NCBI GenBank assembly: GCA_019116805.1 | Contig: DXAV01000047.1 | Span: forward strand, 1 to 33,462 | From: Candidatus Bacteroides merdavium | GTDB taxonomy: Bacteria > Bacteroidota > Bacteroidia > Bacteroidales > Bacteroidaceae | Reading direction: 5' to 3' | DNA length: 33,462 nucleotides | In this document: piece after piece, positions 16,715-26,211 of the stretch | Layout of the letters: every line of letters begins with the position of its first letter | Numbering within the stretch: the stretch's first letter is position 1 | Translations under genes and position numbers: made by a program | The notes under the pieces: model-generated | What the model was told of the DNA's origin: nothing | Seen by the model: the letters and a program-made list of their open reading frames with translations, nothing else | Database searches by the model: none

Positions 16715-18058
16715 TTATATTTGCCTGTCCGCCCAATTCCCATGCTTGATGTAATGTCGGCAGAAGAGTAGGATAAACCCAGCGTAAACCAGTTCCGAAG
16801 TCCAGCAAAGCGCCACGTCAAGACGCAAATATAGAATGATAAATGTGATGTATGCTACATAGATGACCAATACGGCCATCTCCAGGCACAGGGCCGTGCG
16901 GGTGTTCCCAGTTCCTGAAACAGCCTGGAAATAAACGTTGGCCGGTATCAGTAGCAGGTAGGTGGAACACATGACCCATAGGGAAGGCACCGATGATTCG
17001 CGCAATTCGGCTATGTCGGTATAGATGCCCAATATAACTTGAGGAAAAATGCAGAACAGCAAAGCTAAAGGAAGAACGAACACATAGGCCAGGCGGATGT
17101 GCTGGCGGATGGTGGGGCGCACGCTGTCGGCGTGTCCGGCTCCGATGAGATTGCTCACTAGCGAGCCGCAGGTGGAAGCGAAAGCCATCATGACCATGAA
17201 CAGGATGCCGCTGACGCTGCGGATGATGTTCGTCACAGCCAGTGAGCGTTCGCCCAGGTGTTCGATGTAAAGGAAGAACAGGAACCAGGTGGAGAGCGAC
17301 AGGAAGTTTTGCAACATGGTCCAGAAGGATACGTCCAGCATGCGGCGCAATACCGGCAGCTGTAGCCGTGGAATGCGGTCAAGGCCATACTTCCGGCAGT
17401 CGATGCGGTAACGGGTATAAATGATGAAGAACATGAGCGACACCAGTTCGGCCAGCGAGGAGCCGATAGCCGCTCCGGCAATACCTAAAGCCGGCAGTCC
17501 TAGTTTGCCGAAAATCAGGATGTAGTTGAACACCACGTTGCTCAGCACCATCACGATGGAGTTCAGTGTCAGTGTACGGGTCTGTGTGGTGCCCAGGAAG
17601 AAAGCACGAAAGATGACGGCACTGAAGGAGAAGAATGCTCCGAATACCCGCCAGTGCAGATAGGAGGTCGCAGCTTCATAAATCTGCGGTGAGGCAATGA
17701 TGCGTTTCAGCAGGAGTGGCGAGAAACAGTAGGACAGAAGGAACAGGATGGCGGCCAGCCCTGTCTGGAAATAGATGCCCTGATAGAACAGGGGGCCTAT
17801 TTCCCGGTATTGCTGTTCGCCATTACGGCGTGCGATGAGTATCTGTGTACCGATACTGAATCCGAATGCCACCATGAAGATGACCATATAGAACACGCCG
17901 GCGATGGCCGAAGCTCCTAATTCCACTTCACCTACACGTCCCAGGAAAGCAGTGTCGGTCATACCGATCAGTTGCTCCATGATCAGACTGATAAGGATGG
18001 GGTAGGCGATGAGCCAGATTTGCTTGTTGGTGTATTGGATAGATGATGGCGTTTTCAT
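16715..18058 (-). CDS. MATE family efflux transporter
   Basis: Cation-coupled multidrug or metabolite exporter of the inner membrane. The protein has 447 residues, a normal family length, with about 12 predicted membrane segments. The N-terminal MATE pattern is clear: IAYPILISLIMEQLIGMTD followed by FLGRVGEVELGASAIAG, and FGFSIGTQILIARRNGE in the first half. The second half repeats the fold (MMAFASTCGSLVSNLIGAG). Substrate cannot be predicted. It lies downstream of yidC on the same strand, separated by 145 bases that contain a strong hairpin (18093-18143). I see no good promoter in that gap, so it may be read through from pyrG-yidC. Confidence 0.9.
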   Translation of the reverse strand: MKTPSSIQYTNKQIWLIAYPILISLIMEQLIGMTDTAFLGRVGEVELGASAIAGVFYMVIFMVAFGFSIGTQILIARRNGEQQYREIGPLFYQGIYFQTGLAAILFLLSYCFSPLLLKRIIASPQIYEAATSYLHWRVFGAFFSFSAVIFRAFFLGTTQTRTLTLNSIVMVLSNVVFNYILIFGKLGLPALGIAGAAIGSSLAELVSLMFFIIYTRYRIDCRKYGLDRIPRLQLPVLRRMLDVSFWTMLQNFLSLSTWFLFFLYIEHLGERSLAVTNIIRSVSGILFMVMMAFASTCGSLVSNLIGAGHADSVRPTIRQHIRLAYVFVLPLALLFCIFPQVILGIYTDIAELRESSVPSLWVMCSTYLLLIPANVYFQAVSGTGNTRTALCLEMAVLVIYVAYITFIILYLRLDVALCWTSELVYAGFILLFCRHYIKHGNWADRQI

Positions 18059-18092
18059 GTTTCGTTTTTTTCAATGGGGTTCAAACGCAAAT

Positions 18093-18143
18093 GACGCGGA
18101 TAACACGGATTGGGTGAATATGTAAATCTGTGTTATCCGCGTC
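18093..18143. repeat. REP-like inverted repeat between yidC and the MATE gene
   Basis: GACGCGGATAACAC (18093-18106) pairs perfectly with GTGTTATCCGCGTC (18130-18143), and the pairing extends inward with one mismatch to about 19 bases, leaving a loop of about 13 bases. Elements built on CGCGGATAACACGGAT are, to my recollection, dispersed between genes in Bacteroides genomes. It may also act as a transcript-ending or stabilising hairpin. Confidence 0.65.
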
Positions 18144-18203
18144 GTCCGCGTGTATATAGTCTGTCGTCAGAGACTTCTGCCTCCGTTTACTCGCCGCTTA
18201 TTG

Positions 18204-20054
18204 TTATTTGCGGTTCTGGCGCTGTTTCATCAGTTCTTCCTGCTGTTTCTGCATGGCTTCCAGACGGGCGGCAAAACCGGATGTCTTCATCTTCTTGGGG
18301 TCTTTCTTGTTAGCTTCAAGCTGGGCAAGGAGTTTCGCCTCGTTGGTGGTTTTGCGCAGCACGATGGTAGTCACCACGCTGATAAGGGTGGAGATGAAGT
18401 AATAGTAGTTCAATCCCGAAGGATAGTCGTTCAGGATGAACAGGAACATGATAGGCATCAGGTAGGACATCCACTTCATGGCGGCCATTTGCGGGTTGGC
18501 GCCCGTGTCCTGTTGCTGCATCATGTATTTCGTGTTCAGAATGTTCGTCACTGTCATCAGTACGCAGAACAGACTGAGATGGTCGCCCAGGAACGGGATG
18601 CGGAACGGGAAAGTCACGAAGGCATCATAGGTCGAAAGGTCATCGGCCCAGAGGAAGCCTTGCTGGCGCAGTTCGATGGCACTAGGAATGAACATGAACA
18701 GGGCGATGAGAATCGGCATCTGGATCAGCATCGGCAGACAGCCGCCCATCGGGCTGACACCATACTGGCTGTAGAGAGTCATGATTTCCTGCTGCTTCTT
18801 CATAGCATCTTCCTGCTTCGGATATTTTTGGTTGATGACGTCGATTTTTGGTTTCAGTACGCGCATCTTGGCCGATGACAGGTAAGTTTTCCAGGTTGCA
18901 GGGAATACTACAGCCTTTACGATGAGCGTTAGGAAAAGTAGTACCATACCCATGCTGAGTCCCCAACCCGAAAGCCAGTCGAAGATGTTAATGATAAACC
19001 ATTTGTTCACCCAACGGAACAGAGGCCAGCCCAAGTAAACCAGTTTGTTCAATTCCCATTCGTTGTCGCGGTCGTTGTCGAGTGCGCTCAGAGTCTTGTA
19101 ATGATTGGGGCCGAAATAGAAGTACATCTGTGTCGCCTCCTTACCGGTGGGGTCGAACAAGGTGTTCATCTCAGCCGAATAGTCCTTGATATAGCCGCTT
19201 CCTTGGGCTTCCATTTTGGAGGCTAGTTTGGCTTTTTCGAAATTGGCATCTGTAATGAGTACCGATGAGAAGAACTGATTCTTGAAGGCAATCCAGTTCA
19301 GCGGTTCGGACACTTCCTTTTCATCATTCTTTGAGGGAGAAAGATAGTCTGTACCTTCGCCGCTGATCTTGTAGGTCAGTTCGGCCAGACGGTTCTCGTA
19401 GGTGTATCCTTTCTCTATTTGGCGGGCACGCTGCGACCATTCGATGTCCACATGATCGTTTCCGGCTGCCAGTTTGCCGTTCATGCCTACGGCACGGATG
19501 GAGAAGTCCACCAGGTAGGTACCTTGGTGAAGGGCATAGTTGAAGTCTATGTAGCTGTTGGCATCAGCAGACAGGCGCATGGTGACGGTGCTGTCCGTAT
19601 GGCCGACGGCCGTGAAGTAATAGTTCTGCGTCTGGATGGTCTCTTGCTTGTTATAGAACAGAAAGTTCATGCTGACATCCTTGCCGTTGAAGAGGGTAAG
19701 CGGTGTCTGCTTGTCCTGTTCCATGTAACCTTTTAATGTAGCCTTGGAGATACTTCCACCTTTGCTGTCCAGTGTCAGCTCCAATACATCGTTCTGGATG
19801 GTAATCTTTTCATCCTGTCCTTCGAGAGCGTGGAAAAAGAGAGAGGTGGAATCGTTGGCAGCCATTTCCAGCTCGTTGGCCAGCGCAGCTTCTGCTTTGG
19901 CTTTCAATTCTGCTTCTCGCTGCTGCACTTGGGCGATGGAGTCGTAATAACGCTGCTGGGCTTCCAATTGCTCTTTGCTGGGACGGCTCAGAAAACTGAA
20001 TCCTACCAGCAGAATGGCAATCAGAACCAGTCCGGTAATGGTATTTTTATCCAT
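18204..20054 (-). CDS. yidC: Membrane protein insertase YidC
   Basis: Inserts and folds inner-membrane proteins, alone or with SecYEG. The protein has 616 residues, typical of Bacteroidetes. One N-terminal membrane anchor (residues about 6-23), a coiled-coil-prone stretch (about 27-65), a large periplasmic domain (about 75-340), and the conserved insertase core from about 365 to 580, with [38 protein letters not shown] and [16 protein letters not shown]. The basic tail ([12 protein letters not shown] onward) fits a ribosome-interacting C-terminus. It follows pyrG by 38 bases, so the two are probably co-transcribed. Confidence 0.96.
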   Translation of the reverse strand: MDKNTITGLVLIAILLVGFSFLSRPSKEQLEAQQRYYDSIAQVQQREAELKAKAEAALANELEMAANDSTSLFFHALEGQDEKITIQNDVLELTLDSKGGSISKATLKGYMEQDKQTPLTLFNGKDVSMNFLFYNKQETIQTQNYYFTAVGHTDSTVTMRLSADANSYIDFNYALHQGTYLVDFSIRAVGMNGKLAAGNDHVDIEWSQRARQIEKGYTYENRLAELTYKISGEGTDYLSPSKNDEKEVSEPLNWIAFKNQFFSSVLITDANFEKAKLASKMEAQGSGYIKDYSAEMNTLFDPTGKEATQMYFYFGPNHYKTLSALDNDRDNEWELNKLVYLGWPLFRWVNKWFIINIFDWLSGWGLSMGMVLLFLTLIVKAVVFPATWKTYLSSAKMRVLKPKIDVINQKYPKQEDAMKKQQEIMTLYSQYGVSPMGGCLPMLIQMPILIALFMFIPSAIELRQQGFLWADDLSTYDAFVTFPFRIPFLGDHLSLFCVLMTVTNILNTKYMMQQQDTGANPQMAAMKWMSYLMPIMFLFILNDYPSGLNYYYFISTLISVVTTIVLRKTTNEAKLLAQLEANKKDPKKMKTSGFAARLEAMQKQQEELMKQRQNRK

Positions 20055-20092
20055 TGGAGTCTTTTCAGTTGTTTGTTATATAAATAAGTTGT

Positions 20093-21727
20093 TTAGTTTG
20101 CTTTGGATTCTTTGGTTTCTTGGTCGTATTCGATGGCAGCTTTCACAAATGATACGAACAATGGATGCGGATGGAGTACCGTACTGCTGTATTCAGGATG
20201 GAACTGCGTGCCAACATACCAACGAAGAGCTGGGATTTCTACAATTTCCACCAGGTCGGACTCGGGGTTAATACCTGTACACTTCATACCGGCAGCCTCG
20301 TATTCGGCCTTATATTGGTTGTTGAATTCGTAGCGGTGGCGGTGACGTTCCTGAATGTGCTCAGTGCCATATGCTTCGTACGCTTTACTGTCTTTTTGCA
20401 AGACACATTCGTAGGCTCCCAGACGCATGGTTCCACCCATGTTGGTGATGGATTTCTGTTCTTCCATGATGTCGATTACGTTGTGCGGCGTCTTTTCGTT
20501 CATCTCGCGGGAATTGGCATCGGCATAGCCCAATACGTTGCGTGCAAACTCGATGGCGATGCACTGCATACCCAGACAAATGCCAAATGTCGGGATGTTG
20601 TGGGTACGGGCATATTTGATGGCTACGAACTTGCCGTTGATGCCGCGTTCGCCGAACCCCGGACCGATGAGTACGCCGGACATGCCTTTCAGGGTTTCGG
20701 CAATGTTCTCGTCTGTCAGTTTCTCGCTATTTACGAAATCAACAGAAACTTTGCGGTCGTTGTAGGTACCTGCCTGTGAAAGGGCTTCGCGGATGGACTT
20801 GTAGGCATCCTGCAGATCGTATTTCCCTACTAACGCAATGTGGATAGGCTCGGTCTTCTCTGCCTTGTGACGGCGGTCCAAGAAACTGCGCCAAGGACCA
20901 AGGCCCGGTGTGTCGCCTACGGGGAGCCCCATTTTCTTCAGAATCGTTTCATCCAGCTTCTGGGCCTGCATCAGGATGGGTACTTCGTAGATGGTCGGTG
21001 CGTCGATACTTTGTACGACAGCGTCTTCGTCCACATTGCAGAACAGGGCCACCTTTTTGCGAAGGTTCAGACTCAGCTCGTGTTCAGTGCGCAGCACCAA
21101 AACGTCAGGCTGGATACCGGCGCTTTGCAGCTCTTTGACTGAGTGCTGGGTCGGTTTGGTCTTCAATTCACCTGCAGCAGCCAGATAAGGCACGTAAGTC
21201 AAATGTACGCATAACGCATCTTTACCCAGCTCCCACTTCAACTGGCGGATACTTTCCAGATAGGGGAGTGACTCAATATCACCAACAGTTCCGCCAATTT
21301 CGGTAATAACGAAGTCGAATTTATATTTGTTGCCCAGCAACTTTACGTTACGTTTGATTTCATCTGTGATGTGCGGGATAATCTGAATGGTCTTGCCTAG
21401 ATAGTCTCCACGACGTTCCTTGTCAATGACACTTTTATAAATGCGTCCAGTTGTAATGTTGTTGGCTTTGGTAGTCTGTATGCCCAAAAAGCGTTCGTAA
21501 TGTCCCAGGTCGAGGTCGGCTTCATGTCCGTCCACTGTCACGTAGCATTCGCCGTGTTCATAAGGGTTCAATGTACCCGGGTCAATGTTGATATACGGGT
21601 CAAACTTCTGGATGGTTACTTTATAACCTCTTGCTTGCAGCAATTTTCCGATGGAAGATGAAATGATTCCTTTGCCCAAAGAAGAGGCAACACCACCGGT
21701 GACGAAAATATACTTTGTTTCTCCCAC
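20093..21727 (-). CDS. pyrG: CTP synthase
   Basis: Cytosolic enzyme making CTP from UTP, ATP and glutamine, the last step of de novo cytidine nucleotide synthesis. The protein has 544 residues, close to E. coli PyrG (545). The N-terminal synthetase domain opens with KYIFVTGGVASSLGKGI and contains KFDPYINIDPGTLNPYEHGE. The C-terminal glutamine amidotransferase domain has FGICLGMQ with nucleophile C384 and a HPEY motif near the end. The leader carries a 10-base-pair hairpin (21767-21792). yidC follows downstream on the same strand. Confidence 0.97.
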   Translation of the reverse strand: MGETKYIFVTGGVASSLGKGIISSSIGKLLQARGYKVTIQKFDPYINIDPGTLNPYEHGECYVTVDGHEADLDLGHYERFLGIQTTKANNITTGRIYKSVIDKERRGDYLGKTIQIIPHITDEIKRNVKLLGNKYKFDFVITEIGGTVGDIESLPYLESIRQLKWELGKDALCVHLTYVPYLAAAGELKTKPTQHSVKELQSAGIQPDVLVLRTEHELSLNLRKKVALFCNVDEDAVVQSIDAPTIYEVPILMQAQKLDETILKKMGLPVGDTPGLGPWRSFLDRRHKAEKTEPIHIALVGKYDLQDAYKSIREALSQAGTYNDRKVSVDFVNSEKLTDENIAETLKGMSGVLIGPGFGERGINGKFVAIKYARTHNIPTFGICLGMQCIAIEFARNVLGYADANSREMNEKTPHNVIDIMEEQKSITNMGGTMRLGAYECVLQKDSKAYEAYGTEHIQERHRHRYEFNNQYKAEYEAAGMKCTGINPESDLVEIVEIPALRWYVGTQFHPEYSSTVLHPHPLFVSFVKAAIEYDQETKESKAN

Positions 21728-21766
21728 AACTATTATAGGTTTAAATTTGTTATAAGTCTGATGTTG

Positions 21767-21792
21767 AATGCAATTGTTCCTCCAATTGCATT
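21767..21792 (-). promoter_or_regulatory. Hairpin in the pyrG leader
   Basis: AATGCAATTG (21767-21776) and CAATTGCATT (21783-21792) form a perfect 10-base-pair stem around a 6-base loop. On the transcribed minus strand the loop reads GAGGAA. It lies between the predicted pyrG start site (about 21795) and the ATG, within the first 30 bases of the transcript. Confidence 0.6.
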
Positions 21793-21801
21793 TTTAAGCT
21801 G

Positions 21802-21832
21802 CAAAATTACAAAAAAAAGAGGATGAAGTAAA
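21802..21832 (-). promoter_or_regulatory. Promoter of pyrG-yidC
   Basis: Minus-strand TAATTTTG (21802-21809) matches TAnnTTTG, with TTTA (21829-21832) as a one-mismatch -33 element 19 bases upstream. Predicted leader is about 67 bases. Confidence 0.6.
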
Positions 21833-21842
21833 TATTTTAAGC

Positions 21843-21850
21843 TAAATTTG
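21843..21850 (+). promoter_or_regulatory. -7 promoter box of the DUF3078 gene
   Basis: TAAATTTG matches TAnnTTTG. Predicted start near 21857, about 29 bases before the ATG. I see no clear -33 element. It is back to back with the pyrG promoter. Confidence 0.45.
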
Positions 21851-21885
21851 TGCCCGATTCATGGATTTTAGGGCTTTATTGATTT

Positions 21886-23502
21886 ATGACTCTTATGAAG
21901 AATATGCATCTCTGGGCGTGGATGATGTTTGCGATGATTTCCATGCCGTTATCAGCGCAAGTGCCTGTTACACAAAATAGCAGGACAGGTTTCCAACAAA
22001 ATGCAAATACTGCTGGCGTGCAGATTCTGCCGGTTGAGCAGGATACTCTGGTCTCTTCTATGCGGCCTGATACTTTGCAAGCGGTTTCTGTCGTTTTGTC
22101 TGATACGGTACAGCAAGATACTGTAAATCAGATTTTGACTGTGAAGAAAGAAGTTGTGAAGAAAGAAGAACCTAAGCCACAGTTGTCCGACTTCTTGTCC
22201 CAATATTGTATTCTTAAATTGAGGCCCATTCCTGGAACGACGGAAACCAAAGTGGATACATTGTCTTTGTTATACGAAAAGAATTTGGGTGTGTTGGATT
22301 ATCTGAATGATCCGAATACTCCAGAACGTTATATTGTGTCTGATTCTAAATATTTTCGTCTTTTTTTGCCTTTTACATTCTATTATTCACCGATGGCACA
22401 GATTTCTCAGTTGACTTGGATGCCATCGGCTCAAAAGAGTGGGGCAGACACACTGACACAACGACTTCTTCCATTTGATACCCAGCCGTTCAAATCAATA
22501 AACCGAACGAATGAAGTCGTAAACCGTGCTTTACTTGCGGCGTATGTAGAATGTCCGAAACAGGTAATCTTGACGGAGGATGAAATTATGTTGGGACCTA
22601 CATATGAGGACGACATTCAGAAAGAAGCTTCGTCCAAACCGTCAGTTACCAAGCTCATTAAAAAGAAGCATATTGATATTAGTGAAGAGGCTGGTGTTAT
22701 TATCCGAAAACCAAACTGGTGGGTAACTTCAGGAAACGGTTCTGTACAGTTTTCTCAGAACAGTATCTCGAAAAACTGGTATAAAGGTGGTGAAAGTTCG
22801 AATGCTGTATTGATCAACTTGTTGTTAAAAGCCAATTATAATGACCGTGAACGTGTGGAATGGGAAAATCTATTGGAGATCAAGACAAATGTCAATTCTG
22901 CTCCTTCGGATACTTGCCATAATTTCTTGGTGACCAGTGATCAACTTCGCCTGTACAGCAAGATGGGTATTAAGGCCGTTTCCAAATGGTATTATACAAT
23001 CTCTACTGAAATGAAGACGCAGATACTCAATTCTTATGGATCCAACAGTATGAACCTGAAGGCTGCCTTTTTGGCTCCGTTTGATTGGTCCACCAGTATC
23101 GGTATGGATTATAAGTTGGAAAAAACGAAGTATAAGCTCTCTGTGTTCCTGGCTCCTTTCACGCATACCATGCGTTACATTGGAAACAACAAGGTGGATG
23201 AAACTAGTTATGGTCTGGATGAAGGTGCTTCCGTAAAACATGATTTCGGTTCGCAAATTCAGACAAATTTCTCATGGACCATCATTCCGTCCATTAACCT
23301 TGCTACGCGTCTGGATTATTTGACGATATACAGATGGGTGCGTGCTGAATGGGAAACAAATATTAATTTTATTCTGACTCGTTTTTTGTCGGCCAAATTG
23401 TATGTTTTGGCTCGTTTTGATGATAGTACGAAACCTACTGTCGGTGATAATTATTTGCAGGCTACCGAAACGCTTGGTTTTGGTTTCAACTATTCATGGT
23501 AA
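21886..23502 (+). CDS. DUF3078 outer-membrane beta-barrel-like protein
   Basis: Function unknown; predicted outer-membrane protein of 538 residues. The signal peptide ends MPLSAQ (an in-frame ATG three codons later is an alternative start). Residues about 30-100 are low-complexity and include the Lys/Glu-rich VKKEVVKKEEPKPQ. Residues about 270-538 match the DUF3078 pattern: WWVTSGNGSVQFSQNSIS, NWYKGGESSNAVLINLLL and YNDRERVEWENLLEIKTN, followed by many alternating aromatic strands and a terminal aromatic residue (FNYSW), as expected of a beta-barrel. The GH31 gene follows after 62 bases with no obvious promoter or terminator, so they may be co-transcribed. Confidence 0.82.
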   Translation: MTLMKNMHLWAWMMFAMISMPLSAQVPVTQNSRTGFQQNANTAGVQILPVEQDTLVSSMRPDTLQAVSVVLSDTVQQDTVNQILTVKKEVVKKEEPKPQLSDFLSQYCILKLRPIPGTTETKVDTLSLLYEKNLGVLDYLNDPNTPERYIVSDSKYFRLFLPFTFYYSPMAQISQLTWMPSAQKSGADTLTQRLLPFDTQPFKSINRTNEVVNRALLAAYVECPKQVILTEDEIMLGPTYEDDIQKEASSKPSVTKLIKKKHIDISEEAGVIIRKPNWWVTSGNGSVQFSQNSISKNWYKGGESSNAVLINLLLKANYNDRERVEWENLLEIKTNVNSAPSDTCHNFLVTSDQLRLYSKMGIKAVSKWYYTISTEMKTQILNSYGSNSMNLKAAFLAPFDWSTSIGMDYKLEKTKYKLSVFLAPFTHTMRYIGNNKVDETSYGLDEGASVKHDFGSQIQTNFSWTIIPSINLATRLDYLTIYRWVRAEWETNINFILTRFLSAKLYVLARFDDSTKPTVGDNYLQATETLGFGFNYSW

Positions 23503-23564
23503 GTGCCTGTTGCCTATGTGAATGATTTTTGAAGCATAATTATTAATCTAATACTATTTATATT

Positions 23565-25952
23565 ATGAAAATATTCAGATTAGGAATAACTGGGTTGTTG
23601 CTATGCATGTCTGGTTGGCTGACGGCTCAGTCAGTGGTTAAGACACCGCAAGGTGCGCGGTTGGAAACGCCTGACGGTATGTGTCAAGGCGAGGTTATAT
23701 TTTACTCTCCTTCAATTGTTCGGGTAGTGAAATATCCGCTTGCGCAACAGGAAATGATTGAACGTCAGAGCCTTTCTGTAGTAATGTCTCCGCAGAAGGT
23801 TAAGTTCGGTTATAAGGAACAGGGAAATGAGATTGTACTTCGTACGTCAGAGATGCATGTCTTGGTGAACAAGACAGACGGGACGATACGCTTTCAAGAC
23901 AAGGACGGACGTTTGTTGCTGGCGGAGCAGGGCTCACCGTCGTTCAAACAGTATGAGCAGGGAGCCGATAAGGGAGATTATCGTGTCTGTCAGACCTTTA
24001 CTTTGGAGAAAGATGAAGCCATCTATGGTTTGGGACAATTGCAGACTGGTAAGATGAGCCAGCGTAACCAGACCAAATATCTGATTCAAAGTAATCTGGA
24101 GGATGTAGTCACTTTCTTCCAATCGGTCAAGGGTTATGGCGTGTATTGGGATAATTATTCTCCTACTACCTTTACCGACAATGCGCAAGGTACTTCATTC
24201 GATTCTGAAGTAGGCGAGTGTTCGGATTATTATTTCATGTACGGTGGCAATGCCGACGGAGTAGTAGCTGACATGCGCGAACTGACAGGTCAGGTACCGA
24301 TGTTTCCTCTTTGGACATATGGCTTCTGGCAAAGCAAGGAGCGTTATAAGACGCAGGACGAACTGGTTGGCGTGGTGCGGAAATACCGCGAGTTGGGCGT
24401 GCCTTTGGATGGCATCATTCAGGACTGGCAATATTGGGGAAGTAATTATTTGTGGAATGCAATGGATTTCCTTTCTTCCGGTTTTTATAATCCTCGGAAA
24501 ATGATGGAACAAATACATGGGATGAACGCAAAGGCTATGATTTCCATTTGGGCATCTTTTGGCCCCGAAACCCATCCTTACAAAGAGTTGAAGAAAGAAA
24601 ATATGCTTCTTGATTTCATCACTTGGCCGCAATCCGGTTCCGACCAATGGCCACCCCGTAAAGATTATCCTTCGGGGGTCAGGGTGTATGACGTTTATAA
24701 TCCTCAAGCACGGGATATCTACTGGAAATACCTTAACAAGAATATTTTCTCCATAGGAATGGATGCCTGGTGGATGGATTCTACCGATCCTGATCATATT
24801 GACATAAAGCCGGCCGATTATGATCTGCCCACTTATTTGGGTACGTTCCGTAAGGTTCGTAATGCTTTTCCGTTGATGACGGTGGGTGGAGTATATGACC
24901 ATCAGCGTGCTACGTCGTCGGACAAGCGTGTGTTTATCTTGACTCGCAGTGCTTTTGCAGGACAACAGCGTTATGGCGCCAATACCTGGACAGGAGATGT
25001 GACGGCGTCTTGGGATACATTCAAGCGTCAGATACCTGCGGGACTCAATTTCTCGCTTTGTGCCATTCCCCACTGGAATACGGATATCGGCGGTTTCTTC
25101 CTGGGTAACTATCCTAAACGGTTGGCCGATCCCGATTATTGCGAGCTGCATGTACGTTGGATGCAGTTCGGGGCATTCTGTCCGATGATGCGTTCTCATG
25201 GAACGGATGCGGCTCGTGAGATTTGGCAGTTCGGCAAAAAGGGAGAACCTTATTACGATGCCATTGAGAAGTATATTAACTTGCGCTACAGCCTTTTGCC
25301 CTACATTTATTCTACTTCATGGCAGGTGACGCACAATCAATCCAGTTTCCTGCGTGCATTGTCTATGGACTTCCCCGAAGACCGTCGTGTCTGGGATATG
25401 GGCAACCAATACATGTTCGGAGCGTCGTTTTTGGTTTGTCCCGTTACAGATCCGATGTACACGCGGATGGAGGGCGACAACCGTGTGGCTGACTTTGGAC
25501 AGATAAAGGAAGCAGAAGTCTATCTGCCCGAAGGTGCTGATTGGTACGACTTTTGGACGAACGAGAAGCTGGATGGTGGTCAGATGGTGAAGAAAGCTGC
25601 TCCACTGGATATATTGCCGCTTTACGTTAAGGCAGGCAGCATCGTGCCACGTGGTCCGCAAGTGCAATATGCAACAGAGAAACCATGGGATAATTTGGAG
25701 TTGTGGGTATATCCTGGTATGGATGGAAACTTCTGCCTTTATGAAGACGAATTCGACAATTATAATTATGAGTCGGGGGCTTATACGGAAATACCGATGG
25801 AATGGGACGATTCCTCCCGCACGCTTACAATCAACGCTCGTCGAGGTTCTTACGAAGGTATGCTTGAGACGCGTCGTTTCGTAATCAAAACGGCTGATGG
25901 TTGTGAAAAAACGGTTGTATATACCGGAAAGAAAATAAGAGTGAAACTGTAG
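23565..25952 (+). CDS. GH31 alpha-glycosidase (alpha-xylosidase-like)
   Basis: Exported enzyme that cleaves terminal alpha-linked glucose or xylose from oligosaccharides. The protein has 795 residues and a signal peptide ending WLTAQ. An N-terminal beta-sandwich covers about 25-230, the catalytic barrel about 245-600, and C-terminal beta domains (DUF5110 type) the rest. In MDAWWMDSTDPD, D405 fits the nucleophile; in NTWTGDVTASW, D478 fits the acid/base. DWQYWG and MRSHGTDAAREIWQFG resemble Bacteroides alpha-xylosidases more than starch-type alpha-glucosidases, but specificity is not certain. A hairpin (25986-26019) lies just after the stop. Confidence 0.9.
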   Translation: MKIFRLGITGLLLCMSGWLTAQSVVKTPQGARLETPDGMCQGEVIFYSPSIVRVVKYPLAQQEMIERQSLSVVMSPQKVKFGYKEQGNEIVLRTSEMHVLVNKTDGTIRFQDKDGRLLLAEQGSPSFKQYEQGADKGDYRVCQTFTLEKDEAIYGLGQLQTGKMSQRNQTKYLIQSNLEDVVTFFQSVKGYGVYWDNYSPTTFTDNAQGTSFDSEVGECSDYYFMYGGNADGVVADMRELTGQVPMFPLWTYGFWQSKERYKTQDELVGVVRKYRELGVPLDGIIQDWQYWGSNYLWNAMDFLSSGFYNPRKMMEQIHGMNAKAMISIWASFGPETHPYKELKKENMLLDFITWPQSGSDQWPPRKDYPSGVRVYDVYNPQARDIYWKYLNKNIFSIGMDAWWMDSTDPDHIDIKPADYDLPTYLGTFRKVRNAFPLMTVGGVYDHQRATSSDKRVFILTRSAFAGQQRYGANTWTGDVTASWDTFKRQIPAGLNFSLCAIPHWNTDIGGFFLGNYPKRLADPDYCELHVRWMQFGAFCPMMRSHGTDAAREIWQFGKKGEPYYDAIEKYINLRYSLLPYIYSTSWQVTHNQSSFLRALSMDFPEDRRVWDMGNQYMFGASFLVCPVTDPMYTRMEGDNRVADFGQIKEAEVYLPEGADWYDFWTNEKLDGGQMVKKAAPLDILPLYVKAGSIVPRGPQVQYATEKPWDNLELWVYPGMDGNFCLYEDEFDNYNYESGAYTEIPMEWDDSSRTLTINARRGSYEGMLETRRFVIKTADGCEKTVVYTGKKIRVKL

Positions 25953-25985
25953 TTTCTGAGATTGAAACTCGTAAATAATGAAGTG

Positions 25986-26019
25986 GAGGGTGTGGCAGAA
26001 TAAGGAAGGTCACACCCTC
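25986..26019 (+). terminator. Terminator-like hairpin after the GH31 gene
   Basis: GAGGGTGTG (25986-25994) and CACACCCTC (26011-26019) form a 9-base-pair GC-rich stem with a 16-base loop, 33 bases after the stop. The following tract is only partly T-rich (TTCATATAT). Confidence 0.6.
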
Positions 26020-26052
26020 TTCATATATATGTATGTCCGATACAGGTTGTAA

Positions 26053-26126
26053 AAAGCAATGTTTTAAAGCAAGGAAAGCGTTCTTTTACAGCTAAGAAAA
26101 CAATGTTTTGGGAAAAAACATTGTTT
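26053..26126. repeat. CAATGTTTT repeats and a 12-base-pair dyad upstream of rseC
   Basis: AAACAATGTTTT (26098-26109) and AAAACATTGTTT (26115-26126) are perfect inverted copies around GGGAA. A further GCAATGTTTT copy starts at 26056. The dyad lies 28-56 bases upstream of the rnf -33 element, so it could be a regulator site or a second terminator. Confidence 0.55.
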
Positions 26127-26153
26127 GCGCACACAGAAAAATAGTAAGAAAGG

Positions 26154-26183
26154 CTTGTAGTTCATAAATTATGCTTAAATTTG
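26154..26183 (+). promoter_or_regulatory. Promoter of the rseC-rnf operon
   Basis: CTTG (26154-26157), an 18-base spacer, then TAAATTTG (26176-26183), a TAnnTTTG match. Predicted start near 26190, about 22 bases before the rseC ATG. Confidence 0.6.
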
Positions 26184-26211
26184 CCGCGATTTGTAATGCT
26201 CACTTTGCAAA

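Noticed and set aside
22140..22170. Direct duplication in the DUF3078 gene giving VKKEVVKKEE
   Set aside because: An in-frame 15-base repeat in a low-complexity segment; common and without evident consequence.
24195..25199. A 334-codon minus-strand frame across the GH31 catalytic barrel
   Set aside because: The sense frame has both catalytic Asp motifs; the antisense product is not recognisable.
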